From assembly GCF_046630445.1 (NCBI RefSeq), contig NC_092340.1, positions 360,200,001 through 360,264,000 on the forward strand: 64,000 nt of DNA, read 5' to 3'. Positions within the stretch are counted from its first letter, which is position 1. Every line of letters starts with the position of its first letter. Both the position numbers and the translations under genes were made by a program. Below the pieces are notes generated by a model. The model was not told the DNA's origin. It ran no database searches and saw only the letters and a list, made by a program, of their open reading frames with translations. Of the stretch, positions 24,088 to 33,157 are shown piece after piece. This DNA comes from Rutidosis leptorrhynchoides. Its lineage: Eukaryota; Streptophyta; Magnoliopsida; Asterales; Asteraceae.

Positions 24088-24328
24088 CTTTTTTTTGAAC
24101 GGCGATATTGACTTTGAATGCTCTCATTTGTCACCCACACGCGTTAGGAGGAAACCCAATTCGCAACGATGTTGGCAGTACCATCGAAGGTTGGGAAAAT
24201 CCCCAGAGACCTTCCCAAATCGCATTGATGTTGGCAGTACCATCAAAGGTTGAAAACTCTCTACTTGGAGTGAGAATCGAACCTGAGTTGGAACTCACCC
24301 CATACCACTCAAGCCAAACTTCGGTGGT
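24088..24328 (-). mobile_element. SINE, 241 bp, minus strand
   Basis: Flanked by an exact 17-bp target duplication GCTTTTATCGGTTTATG (24071-24087 and 24329-24345). On the minus strand it has an A-box-like TGGCTTGAGTGG followed by a B box GGTTCGATTCTC and ends in a run of A. These are the parts of a tRNA-derived SINE. An internal segment (GATGTTGGCAGTACCATC) occurs twice about 65 bp apart. The intact gene's intron lacks the insertion (TTTTTTATGTACAATACC near 10160). Confidence 0.9.
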
Positions 24329-24572
24329 GCTTTTATCGGTTTATGTACAACGCCTCATTTAATAAAAAAGCTGATTTGATGTTGTTTCGTTTCCACGAGA
24401 TTGTATTTATACTATCATAAATTGCAACTAGATTCACTATTTACTTGATCTGATTATGGATTTATTATCTACTATTTGAGATGAGATTAATTTCCATTCA
24501 TTTACTGCTGACGTTGATATTTATTTATTATTATTATTATTTTTTTTATGTTCTTTTGCAGATAATAAAACC

Positions 24573-26096
24573 ATGAAGTTGCAACTCAGATCCTTTAAAA
24601 AGGAAAAAAACCCTAATTGTTAAAATCCCTAATCCTTGCACTCTCCAGCATCTTAAAAAACTCGTCTCTCAGAAACTTCCTTCTACTTCAAATTCCCTTT
24701 CTGTACATTTATCTCTCAATCAAAAAGACGAGCTCACAACTACATCTCCAGATGATTCCGTTCAGTCAATCGGGATCACATCCGATGATCTCGTTTACTT
24801 CACCACAAAGCGTAACGGATTTTCTACAAATGATTTCATAAGCCAGATGCCAGATGATGTTCTTGTTATGATACTCTCTTTTTTTGCCTATAAAGGAAAC
24901 TGCCATTACCAGCACATTATCCAAAAGATGGAAGCTACAATCACCCAGTGATTAAAGACTTTCGGATTCGTTACGGTTTGGATAGTAAAAGTGTTATCGA
25001 TGAATGGCTCCAGTTTGCAGTTAACAAGAATGTTGAGTTTCTTGAATTGGATTTGTCACCAGTTTGTATTGGTTATGATTTTCTTTTAGGCGTAGTTGAG
25101 AGAAATCCTTTAAGATCTGATAATATGGGTGTGGAGCTAGTGTCACATAAAAAACTTATCTTGAAAAGCGTTAGGGTGGATGATACTACTCTTCAGAAAC
25201 TTTTGTCTCATGCTCCAAATCTTGAGACATTGTCAATCTGTTATTCATATTCCCTTAGACATATACGTGTAGGTGGACGAGCTCTTAAATTAAAACAATT
25301 CGAAATTAGGAATTATGAACATAAAGTTAGATCCATTCATTTGTCTGATTTTGACCTTGAATCATTCACTTACGTTGGTCCAAGGATAGACTTAAGTTTT
25401 TCTCGTCTTCGAAAACTTAACAAACTTAATTTGGGTGAGGTATATTTGTGGTTAGGTGATGGAAAGGTCAGTTCTATCTCTCTTATTGTGTTTACTATCA
25501 TTAATTTATTTATTAATATAAATAAAAATAGATATGAATGGGAATGTTTAATGTTTTTATTATTATTATTATTGTTTTGCAGCAATGTTTATGCCCCAAC
25601 CAATTTTGTGAGATACCAAATGTGAAGCAATTAAGACTGGCTTTTAGTTGTTTGAAACGTGATTGCCTTCTAGATTTGGCTCACACATTAAATGCATTTC
25701 CGAGCTTTGAGAGTTTTAAACTTGAGGTATTTAAGCTATGCCTAATTTAGTAATTTGTGTAGTATGCTACGGAGTATATAATTAATTCTTTAAGTAAATT
25801 ATTTGTTGTATTTTCAGATACATTGCAATTCATCCTTTGTAAGGAAGCCAACAAGGAATGATACTAATCCCCATCAGAACCTCAAGTTTGTTGAAATCGT
25901 GGGGTATCAAGGTCGAAACTGTGACTTTGAACTAGTTGCATACATCATTGAGATTGCTGTTGTACTCAAAAAGATGGTCGTCATTCAGACTTTACAAGAC
26001 TGTACGGAGGAGATAACTGCTCGATTATATTCTAAGCGTGTAGCTAAGCGTCTAGAGTCAATATTGGCTCAAGGTGTGGAATTGGTCGTAGTTTAA
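24573..26096 (+). pseudogene. Copy D: SKIP22-like N-terminus fused to F-box/LRR/FBD gene
   Basis: The first part copies the ubiquitin-like N-terminus of the SKIP22-like gene (KIPNPCTLQHLKKLV to DLVYFTT). It then changes, after GFSTNDFIS, into a different F-box (QMPDDVLVMILSF, then in another frame KETAITSTLSKRWK), followed by a leucine-rich region (DFRIRYGLDSKSV, VEFLELDLS) and an FBD-type C-terminus (FVEIVGYQGR to GVELVVV). Apparent exons are 24948-25466, 25583-25726 and 25818-26096, with GT/AG introns. A stop after codon 16, a frame slip near 24885 and a missing stretch between F-box and LRR make it a pseudogene as it stands. The FBD/LRR half could still be expressed. It is unusual because two F-box families are joined at the F-box position. 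Confidence 0.75.
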
Positions 26097-26940
26097 ATAG
26101 GCCTACAACATTTAAGTACATTTTTTTGCTTTTGTATTTTTTTGGACATCAGTTTGGAATCACCCGGGAGAGACTTAACCACCCACGCGTTCATCTCCAT
26201 ATGCTTAATTCATAGCTTTTATATGCTTAATTCAGATGAAGTGTAGGATCTAAGTTCATGTAGTCTTTATGCAAATATCACTCCATATTATCACTGCATA
26301 TCTACATTACTATTACTAACTAGTAACCACGCTTCTAGGATACGGTGTTGTTCAACTGTAAAACCAATGGATGCTACACAGTGACAAATTTATTTATTTA
26401 TTTATTTATTTATTTATAGTTTAATACTGTAACAACATCACATGATAACTAGCACCGAGTAAACTGCATCAGTTAATTAAAACCGTTAACAGGTGGTTGA
26501 CGAAATTCAAACAAACAAGTAACTCCCCTTAATCAATTACTATATTTTACGACATGGAAACAAAAGAAAGTCATGGAAAGTATCTTAACTAATTTGCAAC
26601 TGGAATACACAATTTGTTCGATTTAGCAACATGAAGTCGAATTTGGGAAGCTCAACATGAGGAAGCTTCGGAGTTTTGACATTATGTACAGGGAAAGATT
26701 CAATGAGGTAACTAGTAAACGATGAGGATAATGCACTTAGTTGTTCACCTTGAGATATCTTAATTCTTAGATAGGATTGAATGTTATAAGAACATATTCA
26801 ATGATATTTGTAAATAGCAAAAGATTTGTGAAAAGAGATTTTGTTGTGGTAGCATAAAAACAATAATAACTAGTTTTCATGCTTAAAAAAAACACGTTAT
26901 TAAAATAAGACAAATGGTAAACTACGTATTTGACAAAACT
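26097..26940. other. Intergenic
   Basis: Contains the 3' flank of copy D, a possible SINE remnant near 26140-26210 (poly-T then ATCACCCGGGAGAGACTTAACC) and a (TTTA)n microsatellite at about 26388-26417. No gene seen. Confidence 0.4.
26388..26417. repeat. (TTTA)n microsatellite
   Basis: About seven tetranucleotide units. Confidence 0.9.
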
Positions 26941-27115
26941 AGCTCCAATTGGGAATGGTGGCTTATAAATAGAAGGCATAGCCACAGCTTAATTTTAAAG
27001 TGGGAAAAGTAAAAAGCAAAACGTTGTGGCTCTTTTAAGTGTTGAAGCCGAGTTAAAAGGGGTATCACGAGGAGCTCGAGAAGGATTATGGATCCGAAAA
27101 CGCCTAATAAATGGT
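26941..27115 (+). mobile_element. Ty1/copia RNase H scrap
   Basis: The plus strand reads WKSKKQNVVALLSVEAEL and then GAREGLWIRK, matching the copia RNase H motif (W-K/R-S-K-K-Q, S-x-x-E-A-E, E-x-x-W-I/L-R). It is short and degenerate, with no LTRs visible; an old fragment. Confidence 0.65.
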
Positions 27116-27756
27116 AAACCGGTCAACAGACGCCACCCATTCTAATTAAACAAGTAATAAATACTTACTAAATCTAACTAATATAACTGATTAATTGAAA
27201 TAACCGTGATCATTCGAGCTGAAACTCTTTTAATTGAACTTCTACGATAATGGGTCAAACATGGGCTTTCAAGATTACCCAACAGTGCATTGTGTGTTAC
27301 CTGATTATATGAAAATGTGTTTTATCGAGACATTTAGTTGTGCAACTATTTTGATAGCATATTGGTTATCTCATGTAGTCATGTTGGTAACTTTAACTAC
27401 AATGTCAACACCAAAATGGCAAAAAAATGTGATAGTGGTGAATGTGTTTTACCTGATGTAGGTAACAATGTTAGATTTTTTGGGTCAGTTATGTGACCGC
27501 AATACAGATAGCTAATTGTCTACAGTTAACGTCTCAAAGTAATCTTCAAAGAGTTGTGCTTTGTAATCATCATTGAACTGTTTGCATACAATTTACTTGA
27601 GGGATATACTTCTGTTTCTACTGCAGTTCTTGAACATTTGGGTATTCAGCATCCAACGTGTGGTAAATATTTAACAGGAAACAATAGTTTGCGGGATCAA
27701 CCCACAGCTACCACAATCTAGTAATCTAAAACGCCTTACCTAAGTAAATATGAAGA
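27116..27756. other. Unassigned stretch
   Basis: Only a 75-residue open frame (27234-27461) without recognisable motifs. It could be further degraded retroelement or intergenic sequence. Confidence 0.3.
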
Positions 27757-28440
27757 TTGCCTTCCAAAATGTGAAACCCAATGAAGAGCAGTTCAGCCAT
27801 TAACATCACGATTCAAGTATATACTTATGCCAACTTCAGATTCAAGTATAGGTGTCATGGCCCACACAAAGCCCAATCCAGAAACATCACCAAACATACA
27901 AATAGTAACTTCAATGTCACCAAACATACATATCCATTCACAATTTGACGAATCACGTGCATACGACCAAACTATGAGTACCTACAGAAAAATAACATCT
28001 TAAATTCTTAATAATAATAATGACTTACTTTTAAACAACATGAAGTATTTCAGATTCCTTTCCTACCCAGACAGCAAGATATGCAAGTATATAACAAGAC
28101 CGGAGTGTTATTGACTTATTGGTGAGGTGAGGAACATGGGAACTCTTTGTAATGTGCATATATAGATATAGATTTCGTATAAACAAGCAAGGGGTCACTA
28201 TCAGAAGTAGCAACCACCGAGCATGTAACAGAATAAAATGGATTTGGGTTATAACGGTTCATATTTAAGTACGGGTCAGCAAGGTTTAGGTTAGGTTGAT
28301 CCAGAAACCTTATATGTTCCCTTTTAACATAGATTGCATTAGAATGAAACATGTTAAGTGTGAATTTTGACACATTTGACCCAGTCAATCCATTTGAACC
28401 ATTTCCTTTACAGTTACTTTCATCTATTTTGCGTGTTTAT
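27757..28440 (-). pseudogene. Truncated duplicate of CAMTA exon 10 and flanking intron
   Basis: 27757-27985 copies the two ends of CAMTA exon 10 (real exon 46814-47472): the ankyrin end (ATGTGAAACCCAATGAAGAG) and the IPT start (CATACGACCAAACTATGAGTACCTACAG). About 450 bp between them is deleted, and a short segment around CACCAAACATAC is doubled. The following 28000-28440 matches the CAMTA intron at about 47500-47950. It therefore came by DNA duplication, not by retrocopying. It lies 19 kb from its source, in the same orientation, and cannot encode a useful domain. Confidence 0.8.
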
Positions 28441-28866
28441 CAGTATTCGATATCAATCAATCAATAAATTCTTTCAAATAGTGTTTTAAATAAATCCATA
28501 CAAACACAAAAGTCTTGGACAAGCAAAATCACAATCACATACAGTGGAAATACTTATATGTTATAATTCAAAGCCAAAGTATTTAGTGATGAGATTTCAC
28601 ATCACTCGTGAACAATGAGAAGACCTACAATTTCTTCTCCATAATCATGAAGAAGATTTATTTATGGTTAGATGAGAATCCAAGCACCTTCCGTGTCAAG
28701 CTTCCCTCCCGAATCACAAACTAACCCTCAGGTTTGATCAACAACCGTTAAGAGCAATCATAATCATAGTAACTATAGACTTATAAACTAGTCAAAACCA
28801 ATCTAAAATTCGACTAGTCACTCCAATATAATATAATATAATATTATGCAATAAGCTAGCACTTGG
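28441..28866. other. Intergenic, 3' flank of RPN10-like copy 1
   Basis: No gene seen. The last 100 bp or so (AAACTAGTCAAAACCAATC...ATTCACTCC-type sequence) are repeated near 33090-33140 downstream of copy 2, showing that the tandem duplication included 3' flank. Confidence 0.5.
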
Positions 28867-29428
28867 CTAGTTTAACATGTGGCTAACCCAATAGGTAGCT
28901 AATAAACAGCCACATATGTATATTATGCTTTTTATATATAGGTTCATAATATTATTGTTATGATGTGTCGTTTTGTAGACATCGTACATATACATCAACA
29001 GGCTATGTTTATAACCACCACGTTCGGCCGCCGCCACTCCCGGTGGTGTTTTTAAAATGCTGTTGTTGTCAACAAGTTGCAACTGGGGTTTACGTTTACG
29101 ATTACGTTTACGTTTGCTCTTCTTTTCCTCGCTAACAAGTTCCAGCTCGGGTATGGTGGTGTTGTCCTCCTCCTCAAGAAGAATAAGACGAAGAAGTTCT
29201 CGGGGGTCATGTTTTGCATGTTCTAGTTTCCGTGCTTCTAAAACCCTTTTCTCAAGATCTGCACAGTTTTGGGCAGCAGCTACCAATCCCTGTTCCATGT
29301 ATTCCTTCTTAAGTTGGGCGGTCAGTTCCAACGAATAGTTATCATATGCATCATTAGTATTAGGTGGTTTATTTGCTTCCAGGCAACGCCTCTCCTCTTC
29401 TTCAAGTGAACAAGCACCAGGGATGATA
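28867..29428 (-). CDS. RPN10-like copy 1, last exon
   Basis: It starts after a TATATAG acceptor in the phase left by the preceding exon. It encodes a charged segment (ACSLEEEERRCLEAN, then KKEYMEQGL, AKHDPRELL), a basic run (KKSKRKRNRKRK), a LKTPPGVAAAERGG motif and a hydrophobic end (YICGCLLATYWVSH) that could be a tail anchor. It parallels the last exon of copy 2 closely except that copy 2 carries one more ERGG-type repeat. There is no clear ubiquitin-interacting motif of the classic RPN10 type. See the 29559-31368 exons for the rest of the gene. Confidence 0.65.
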
Positions 29429-29558
29429 CTATATAGAAATAGAAATAATAATAATGATAATAATTAATAATATCATAATATAATCAAATAAATATACATT
29501 AAGCAAGCACATATAGTTAATAAATATATTGATATTGATATTCATTGATGATATAAAC

Positions 29559-29768
29559 CTGGATAGGACGTCCCGAGCAAGTGTCCAGATGGTAGGTTCA
29601 ACGTGTACAACTTGGCTGTTGTTATCAGCCGCATCAACTAATTCCTTAAGCCCCGGTATCCAATCATTGTCATTTTGACAGAAGTTGACAACATCAACAG
29701 CTATACCCCGTTCTTTTAAATCCTCTCCAAGCGACTTCCCATATAGTTTCATACTGAATTCTGTAGGA
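29559..29768 (-). CDS. RPN10-like copy 1, VWA exon (IVNF region)
   Basis: It encodes PTEFSMKLYGKSLGEDLKE, then GIAVDVVNFCQND and VHVEPTIWTLARDVLS. The phrase A-h-D-h-V-N-F is diagnostic for RPN10 (canonical VALDIVNFGEDD), and VHVEP matches the following strand of its VWA fold. RPN10 is the VWA-domain ubiquitin receptor of the 26S proteasome regulatory particle. The exon is bounded by a CCTGCCAG acceptor and a GTTTAT donor and is in phase with the last exon. It needs a two-base carry-over from the exon before, which the present exon 4 donor does not supply, so the gene may be damaged at that junction. Confidence 0.7.
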
Positions 29769-29815
29769 CTGGCAGGCAACACCAAACACATATTATATAT
29801 AATTTATAAATAAAT

Positions 29816-29838
29816 CTATCTATCTATCTATCTATCTA

Positions 29839-29933
<95 letters not shown>
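29816..29933. repeat. (CTAT)n then (TA)n microsatellite
   Basis: About seven CTAT units run into about 90 bases of alternating TA. A TIR element begins exactly at its right edge, and another TA tract begins at that element's other edge. Confidence 0.95.
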
Positions 29934-29935
<2 letters not shown>

Positions 29936-30618
29936 GCAGGATCAATGGGGAAGTAACCAATCGGGGGGAAGCGGGGGGAAGCAAAATTTTTTTTTTGTTT
30001 TTTCGTTTTTTTTGGAATTTTTTTTTCCGGCATCAAGATCACACGAAAATACGAACATTTAGAAGAAGAGACACTTCGTGATGAATGTTATTATTTAGGC
30101 GGGAAAACGATCGACAAAATTAACATTCAAGATAATATTGTTCGTGAAGAATATGAACGTTTTTTTTTCATGTTTCGTGATGTAAAATTTAGCCCGATTT
30201 AGAGTTTAGGGTTTAGGGTTTGGTGTTTTGGGTTTATTCCATAAACCCAAAACCCCAAACCCTAAACCCTAAACTCTAAACCGTTCGTGTGAAAAACTCA
30301 ATCTAAATCCTAAATCTAAACCCTAAACCCTAAATTTCTAAACCCTAATATCTAAACCCTATAAACCCTAATATCTAAACCCTAATATCTAAACCCCAAT
30401 AGCTAAAACCTCAAAATACGCTCGAAAAACACGATAATTTTTATATATTACTTCTTCGAGCGTTTTCCAGCCAAAATAAAAACATTTATCACAAAGTGTC
30501 TCTACTAAATGTTCATATTTTCATCTCATCTATAATGTTCGTGAACAAAGTTTTTTAAAAAAACGAAAAAAAAAAAAATTTGCTTCCCCCCGATTAGTTA
30601 CTTCCCTCTTGATCTTAC

Positions 30619-30621
<3 letters not shown>
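29934..30621. mobile_element. TIR element with telomere-like core, inside RPN10-like copy 1 intron
   Basis: Inverted ends of roughly 60-70 bp: GGGCAGGATCAATGGGGAAG, ending in GAAGC plus a T-run at the left, and GCTTCCCCCCGATTAGTTAC then GATCTTACCCC at the right. The centre has TTTAGGGTTTAGGG followed by CCCTAAACCCTAAAC and many AACCCTAA words, so the core is also self-complementary. It has no coding capacity. It sits inside a TA tract, so the target duplication cannot be read. This is a MITE or foldback-type element of uncertain superfamily. Confidence 0.75.

Positions 30622-30672
<51 letters not shown>
30622..30672. repeat. (TA)n microsatellite, right half
   Basis: TA tract on the far side of the TIR element, continuing as ACATACATATATACATACATA to about 30695. 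Confidence 0.95.
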
Positions 30673-30677
<5 letters not shown>

Positions 30678-30732
30678 CATATATACATACATATAAGCAT
30701 AATCATAAGCATAATCATAAAATACATACATA

Positions 30733-30838
30733 AGCATCCTTTTTGGGTTATTTGGATATTTACCCTCAAGTATCATCTTCGAAGTAATCAGCCCTTCTGA
30801 TAAGTCCAACTCACCATAATAACCTATCTGAAATCCAT
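30733..30838 (-). CDS. RPN10-like copy 1, exon 4
   Basis: It encodes GFQIGYYGELDLSEGL, then ITSKMILEGKYPNNPKRML, parallel to copy 2 (FRLGNGELYFSRGL...YPSNQKRMLFFTGG). The acceptor is CATGCAG. The downstream donor region has been replaced by TATGTATTTTATG and tetranucleotide-like TA repeats. The only GT there leaves phase 0, whereas exon 5 needs phase 2. Copy 1 may therefore be mis-spliced or a recent pseudogene. Confidence 0.6.
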
Positions 30839-30925
30839 CTGCATGAGAAACAAGGTGGAATTCATTAACAAATTGATCCTACACAACAACAAGAGAAGCT
30901 AGCCAGGAATTCAAAGCTGACTTAC

Positions 30926-31031
30926 TTTTAAGGTGACTGAGGATTTTATCAAGATCACTTGTAGGTTTAAGCAGGTTTTTGTTATCTTCAGTACCCATTG
31001 TCAATATGCCTATAGCATTCTTCGGATTAGA
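30926..31031 (-). CDS. RPN10-like copy 1, exon 3
   Basis: It encodes SNPKNAIGILTMGTEDNKN, then PTSDLDKILSHLK. RPN10 has SNPENTVGILTMAGK and PTSDLGKIL at the same place, so this is a clear RPN10 VWA exon. Donor GTAAGT and acceptor TTTAG are canonical. Confidence 0.8.
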
Positions 31032-31103
31032 CTAAAAAAAAAAAATCCAACAGTCAATGATATAAAATAAATAATGGAAACATATTGCAAAGATACAGCA
31101 AGT

Positions 31104-31240
31104 TTTATGTATGAAAGAAAGGGTTACTTCATTACTACTGTAACTTTATTAAATAAATAAATAATGATTATCGAAGAACTCCATCCATCGCGAATTGTCG
31201 ATGCAGAACATAATAGCCCTTTCTTTCATACATAAAACTA
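31104..31240. repeat. 23-bp inverted repeat around a partial exon-2 duplicate
   Basis: AGTTTTATGTATGAAAGAAAGG at about 31102-31124 is repeated in inverted orientation at about 31217-31239. Between the arms, 31160-31214 repeats the start of exon 2 on the minus strand (CIDNSRWM again). It looks like a small local template-switch duplication in the intron. Confidence 0.7.
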
Positions 31241-31254
31241 ACAAAAGAAAAGAC

Positions 31255-31368
31255 CTTAAGTTTAGCTCGACAATACGATCGAACACAATTAAGTTGAAGC
31301 TTAAAGCTATAACGATTATGGAAGGAATTCATCCATCGAGAATTGTCGATACAGATCATAATAGCCTC
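31255..31368 (-). CDS. RPN10-like copy 1, exon 2
   Basis: 114 bp, 38 codons, phase 0 at both ends. It encodes EAIMICIDNSRWM, then YSFKLQLNCVRSYCRAKLK. RPN10 begins MVLEATMICIDNSEWMRNGD, so this is the N-terminal strand of the VWA domain. Copy 2 puts a 12-bp ATG exon (MVAE) before it. Copy 1 has no such exon nearby; the next upstream coding piece is an Argonaute-like exon, also phase 0. Confidence 0.8.
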
Positions 31369-31913
31369 CTACAATATGAACCAATCGAGTTTAATTAATA
31401 GTTACTCTTATCAAAAATAAAAAAGAACAAATAATTTTGTTGCACAACCAACTACTCTTATAAAATCAGTCATTGATAAACCCTGTCATCACCATAGAAA
31501 TTTCAGATACAATAATTTATAAATGTGCATTTAACCAGGTGTGAAATGTGAACGTGCTAAACAATTATACACAAACCCAATAAGTTGGTTTCTTCTAAAC
31601 ATAAAACAAACCTGGTAATCACAAGAAGTAGCAGCAAAGGTAATTTGTATACACCATCAGCTGGAGGTAATACAACCTATTTGTATACACACAAGCCGTT
31701 AATAATTTAGCTATTTTGATATATAAAATTGAATCACCCTATACATTAACTTGACTTGGTATAAGAATTGATTGATACCTAAAAGATGTTCAAATTCGAC
31801 CTGTTTATTATCAGGGATAGCAGCTCAATATCAATTAGGTAAAGTTTAAAAAAGAAGCATTCTGAGTCACATTAATTTTGAACAAACATTGAATGGATTA
31901 GAATGATACATAC
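31369..31913 (-). other. Intron-like stretch between RPN10-like exon 2 and Argonaute exon
   Basis: It would be an intron of the putative chimera: donor GTGTATGT-type at 31913 and acceptor ATTGTAG at 31369. Nothing else recognised. Confidence 0.4.
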
Positions 31914-32055
31914 ACTGTAATGAAAGAAGTGGCCATCAACATTTGAGACGTTGACTTTGAAGTGATTGGTCAACAGCTGCACTTTCTGACCATTGGTAGC
32001 TAACTGACGTTTAGCCATTTCACACGCATAACCTTCTTCTTTACTTGTTCGAGAA
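31914..32055 (-). CDS. Argonaute N-terminal exon fragment (AGO4-like)
   Basis: It encodes EGYACEMAKRQL, then QKVQLLTNHFKVNVSN and VDGHFFHYS. The phrase Q-L-L-T-N-H-F-K-V...DGHFFHYS is the unmistakable start of plant Argonautes, closest in memory to AGO4-group proteins. Only this exon is present: no PAZ, MID or PIWI domain lies in the window. It has a TTTTATAG acceptor and a GTATGT-type donor and ends in phase 0. It lies on the same strand and directly upstream of RPN10-like copy 1, whose exon 2 starts in phase 0. Confidence 0.75.
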
Positions 32056-32630
32056 CTATAAAATCATAATGAATAAACAATTCAATTTTTAGCGGTAGCA
32101 GATTATTATTAATCGTTACAAACGGAAAACCCTAAATTCTAATGAAATTATAGCTTGTAACCTGGATTCGTGTAAAACCATGATCTACCATACATCAAAG
32201 TTGCTAATAGACGGAAACAACACTTGCAAATAGACAGAAGTTGCTGGATCAACTGCCAAACTAAAAAAAAGAAGATAAAAATCAGATAATAAAACAGGTT
32301 ATTATAAAAATTCAAAATTAAACCAAAAAACACCAATTGATAAACAAATAGAACAGAATATAAACACTAACACCCTTAGTTCAAAACATAAAAGTAATCA
32401 CTAATTACAAACAGAAAAAAGAAAATCCAAACATACGATTACAAATTATTACGGAGTATAACGAATTCATAAAAAATAAACCGGAACTAAAAAACGGATA
32501 TAATCATACCTATATAAACATAAACATGGTACCTGTGATTTTGTCCATTGAAAGATTAATATGTTACTAAATTATGGTGCAAAACAGCAAAACCAAGAGA
32601 TGAAGTAGACGAATTGGAACAGATAATTAC
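32056..32630 (-). other. Putative intron upstream of the Argonaute exon
   Basis: No recognisable coding sequence; AT-rich. Bounded by a GTAATT donor at 32630 and a TTTTATAG acceptor at 32056. Confidence 0.4.
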
Positions 32631-32760
32631 CTGTCACCCGTGGTTGAATTTCGGCGCGAGCAAGAGAAGTAGATGAACATGGAATTATTTTTTGCTGTAT
32701 GAATCTATCGATGATGCAACTATACCTTAATTCACCACCAAATCCCACGACTGTACTGAT
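32631..32760 (-). other. Putative first exon of the Argonaute/RPN10-like chain
   Basis: On the minus strand a leader contains an ATG at about 32681 with 16 codons (MFIYFSCSRRNS...GD) ending CAG before GTAATT. The two leftover bases continue in frame into the Argonaute exon (SRTSKEEGY). The far end is approximate and no TATA box was found. Confidence 0.4.
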
Positions 32761-33157
32761 GACGGTATCAACGAATTACGTATGGAGAGCTAGGGTTGAA
32801 GGGTGTCAAATAAACTGACAATGTTTGAAACCCTAATTTTCAAATAAGTTCCCGTGTTTATTTTAATTTGAAGGGTATTATGGACAAATAACTTAGCTAA
32901 TGTGATTTATTAGCTAATTTTTTTAGGGGATGATTAAGGACCGTCGGATGTATTATAATGTAATTTTCTAATCTAATGGTAATTAAGGGGGTTTTGAAAA
33001 CATTTATTAGCTAATCGAGACTCTGTTTTAATGTATATATATATAGTGATTATAATTATATATAATAATCATAATCATAATAACTACAATAAACTAGTCA
33101 AAACGAATCGGAAATTCGGACTATTCACTCCAATATAAATATATAATATTATTATTA
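32761..33157. other. Intergenic between the two RPN10-like genes
   Basis: No gene seen. 33090-33140 repeats the 3' flank of copy 1 (near 28780-28850). Confidence 0.5.

Larger units (their letters stand above)
22410..24561 (+). other. Relic leader intron of copy D, loaded with insertions
   Basis: Segments resemble the leader intron of the intact gene: about 22430-22523 and 23542-23590 match 9630-9770, and 24000-24087 with 24346-24420 match 10080-10200. Between them sit a hAT element, a CTCGGTCAAA repeat and a SINE. The intron ends in TTCTTTTGCAG at 24561. Confidence 0.6.

Noticed and set aside
24062-24362. Two overlapping 63-84-residue frames
   Set aside because: They lie in the SINE and its flanks.
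26961-26975. TATA box (CTTATAAATAGAAGG)
   Set aside because: No gene follows; it sits at the edge of a copia RNase H scrap.
30200-30400. Interstitial telomere repeat
   Set aside because: The CCCTAAA words are few, degenerate and arranged as inverted halves in the core of a TIR element, so they are better explained as part of that element.
29836-30809. YIYIYI-type frames
   Set aside because: Frames through (TA)n tracts.
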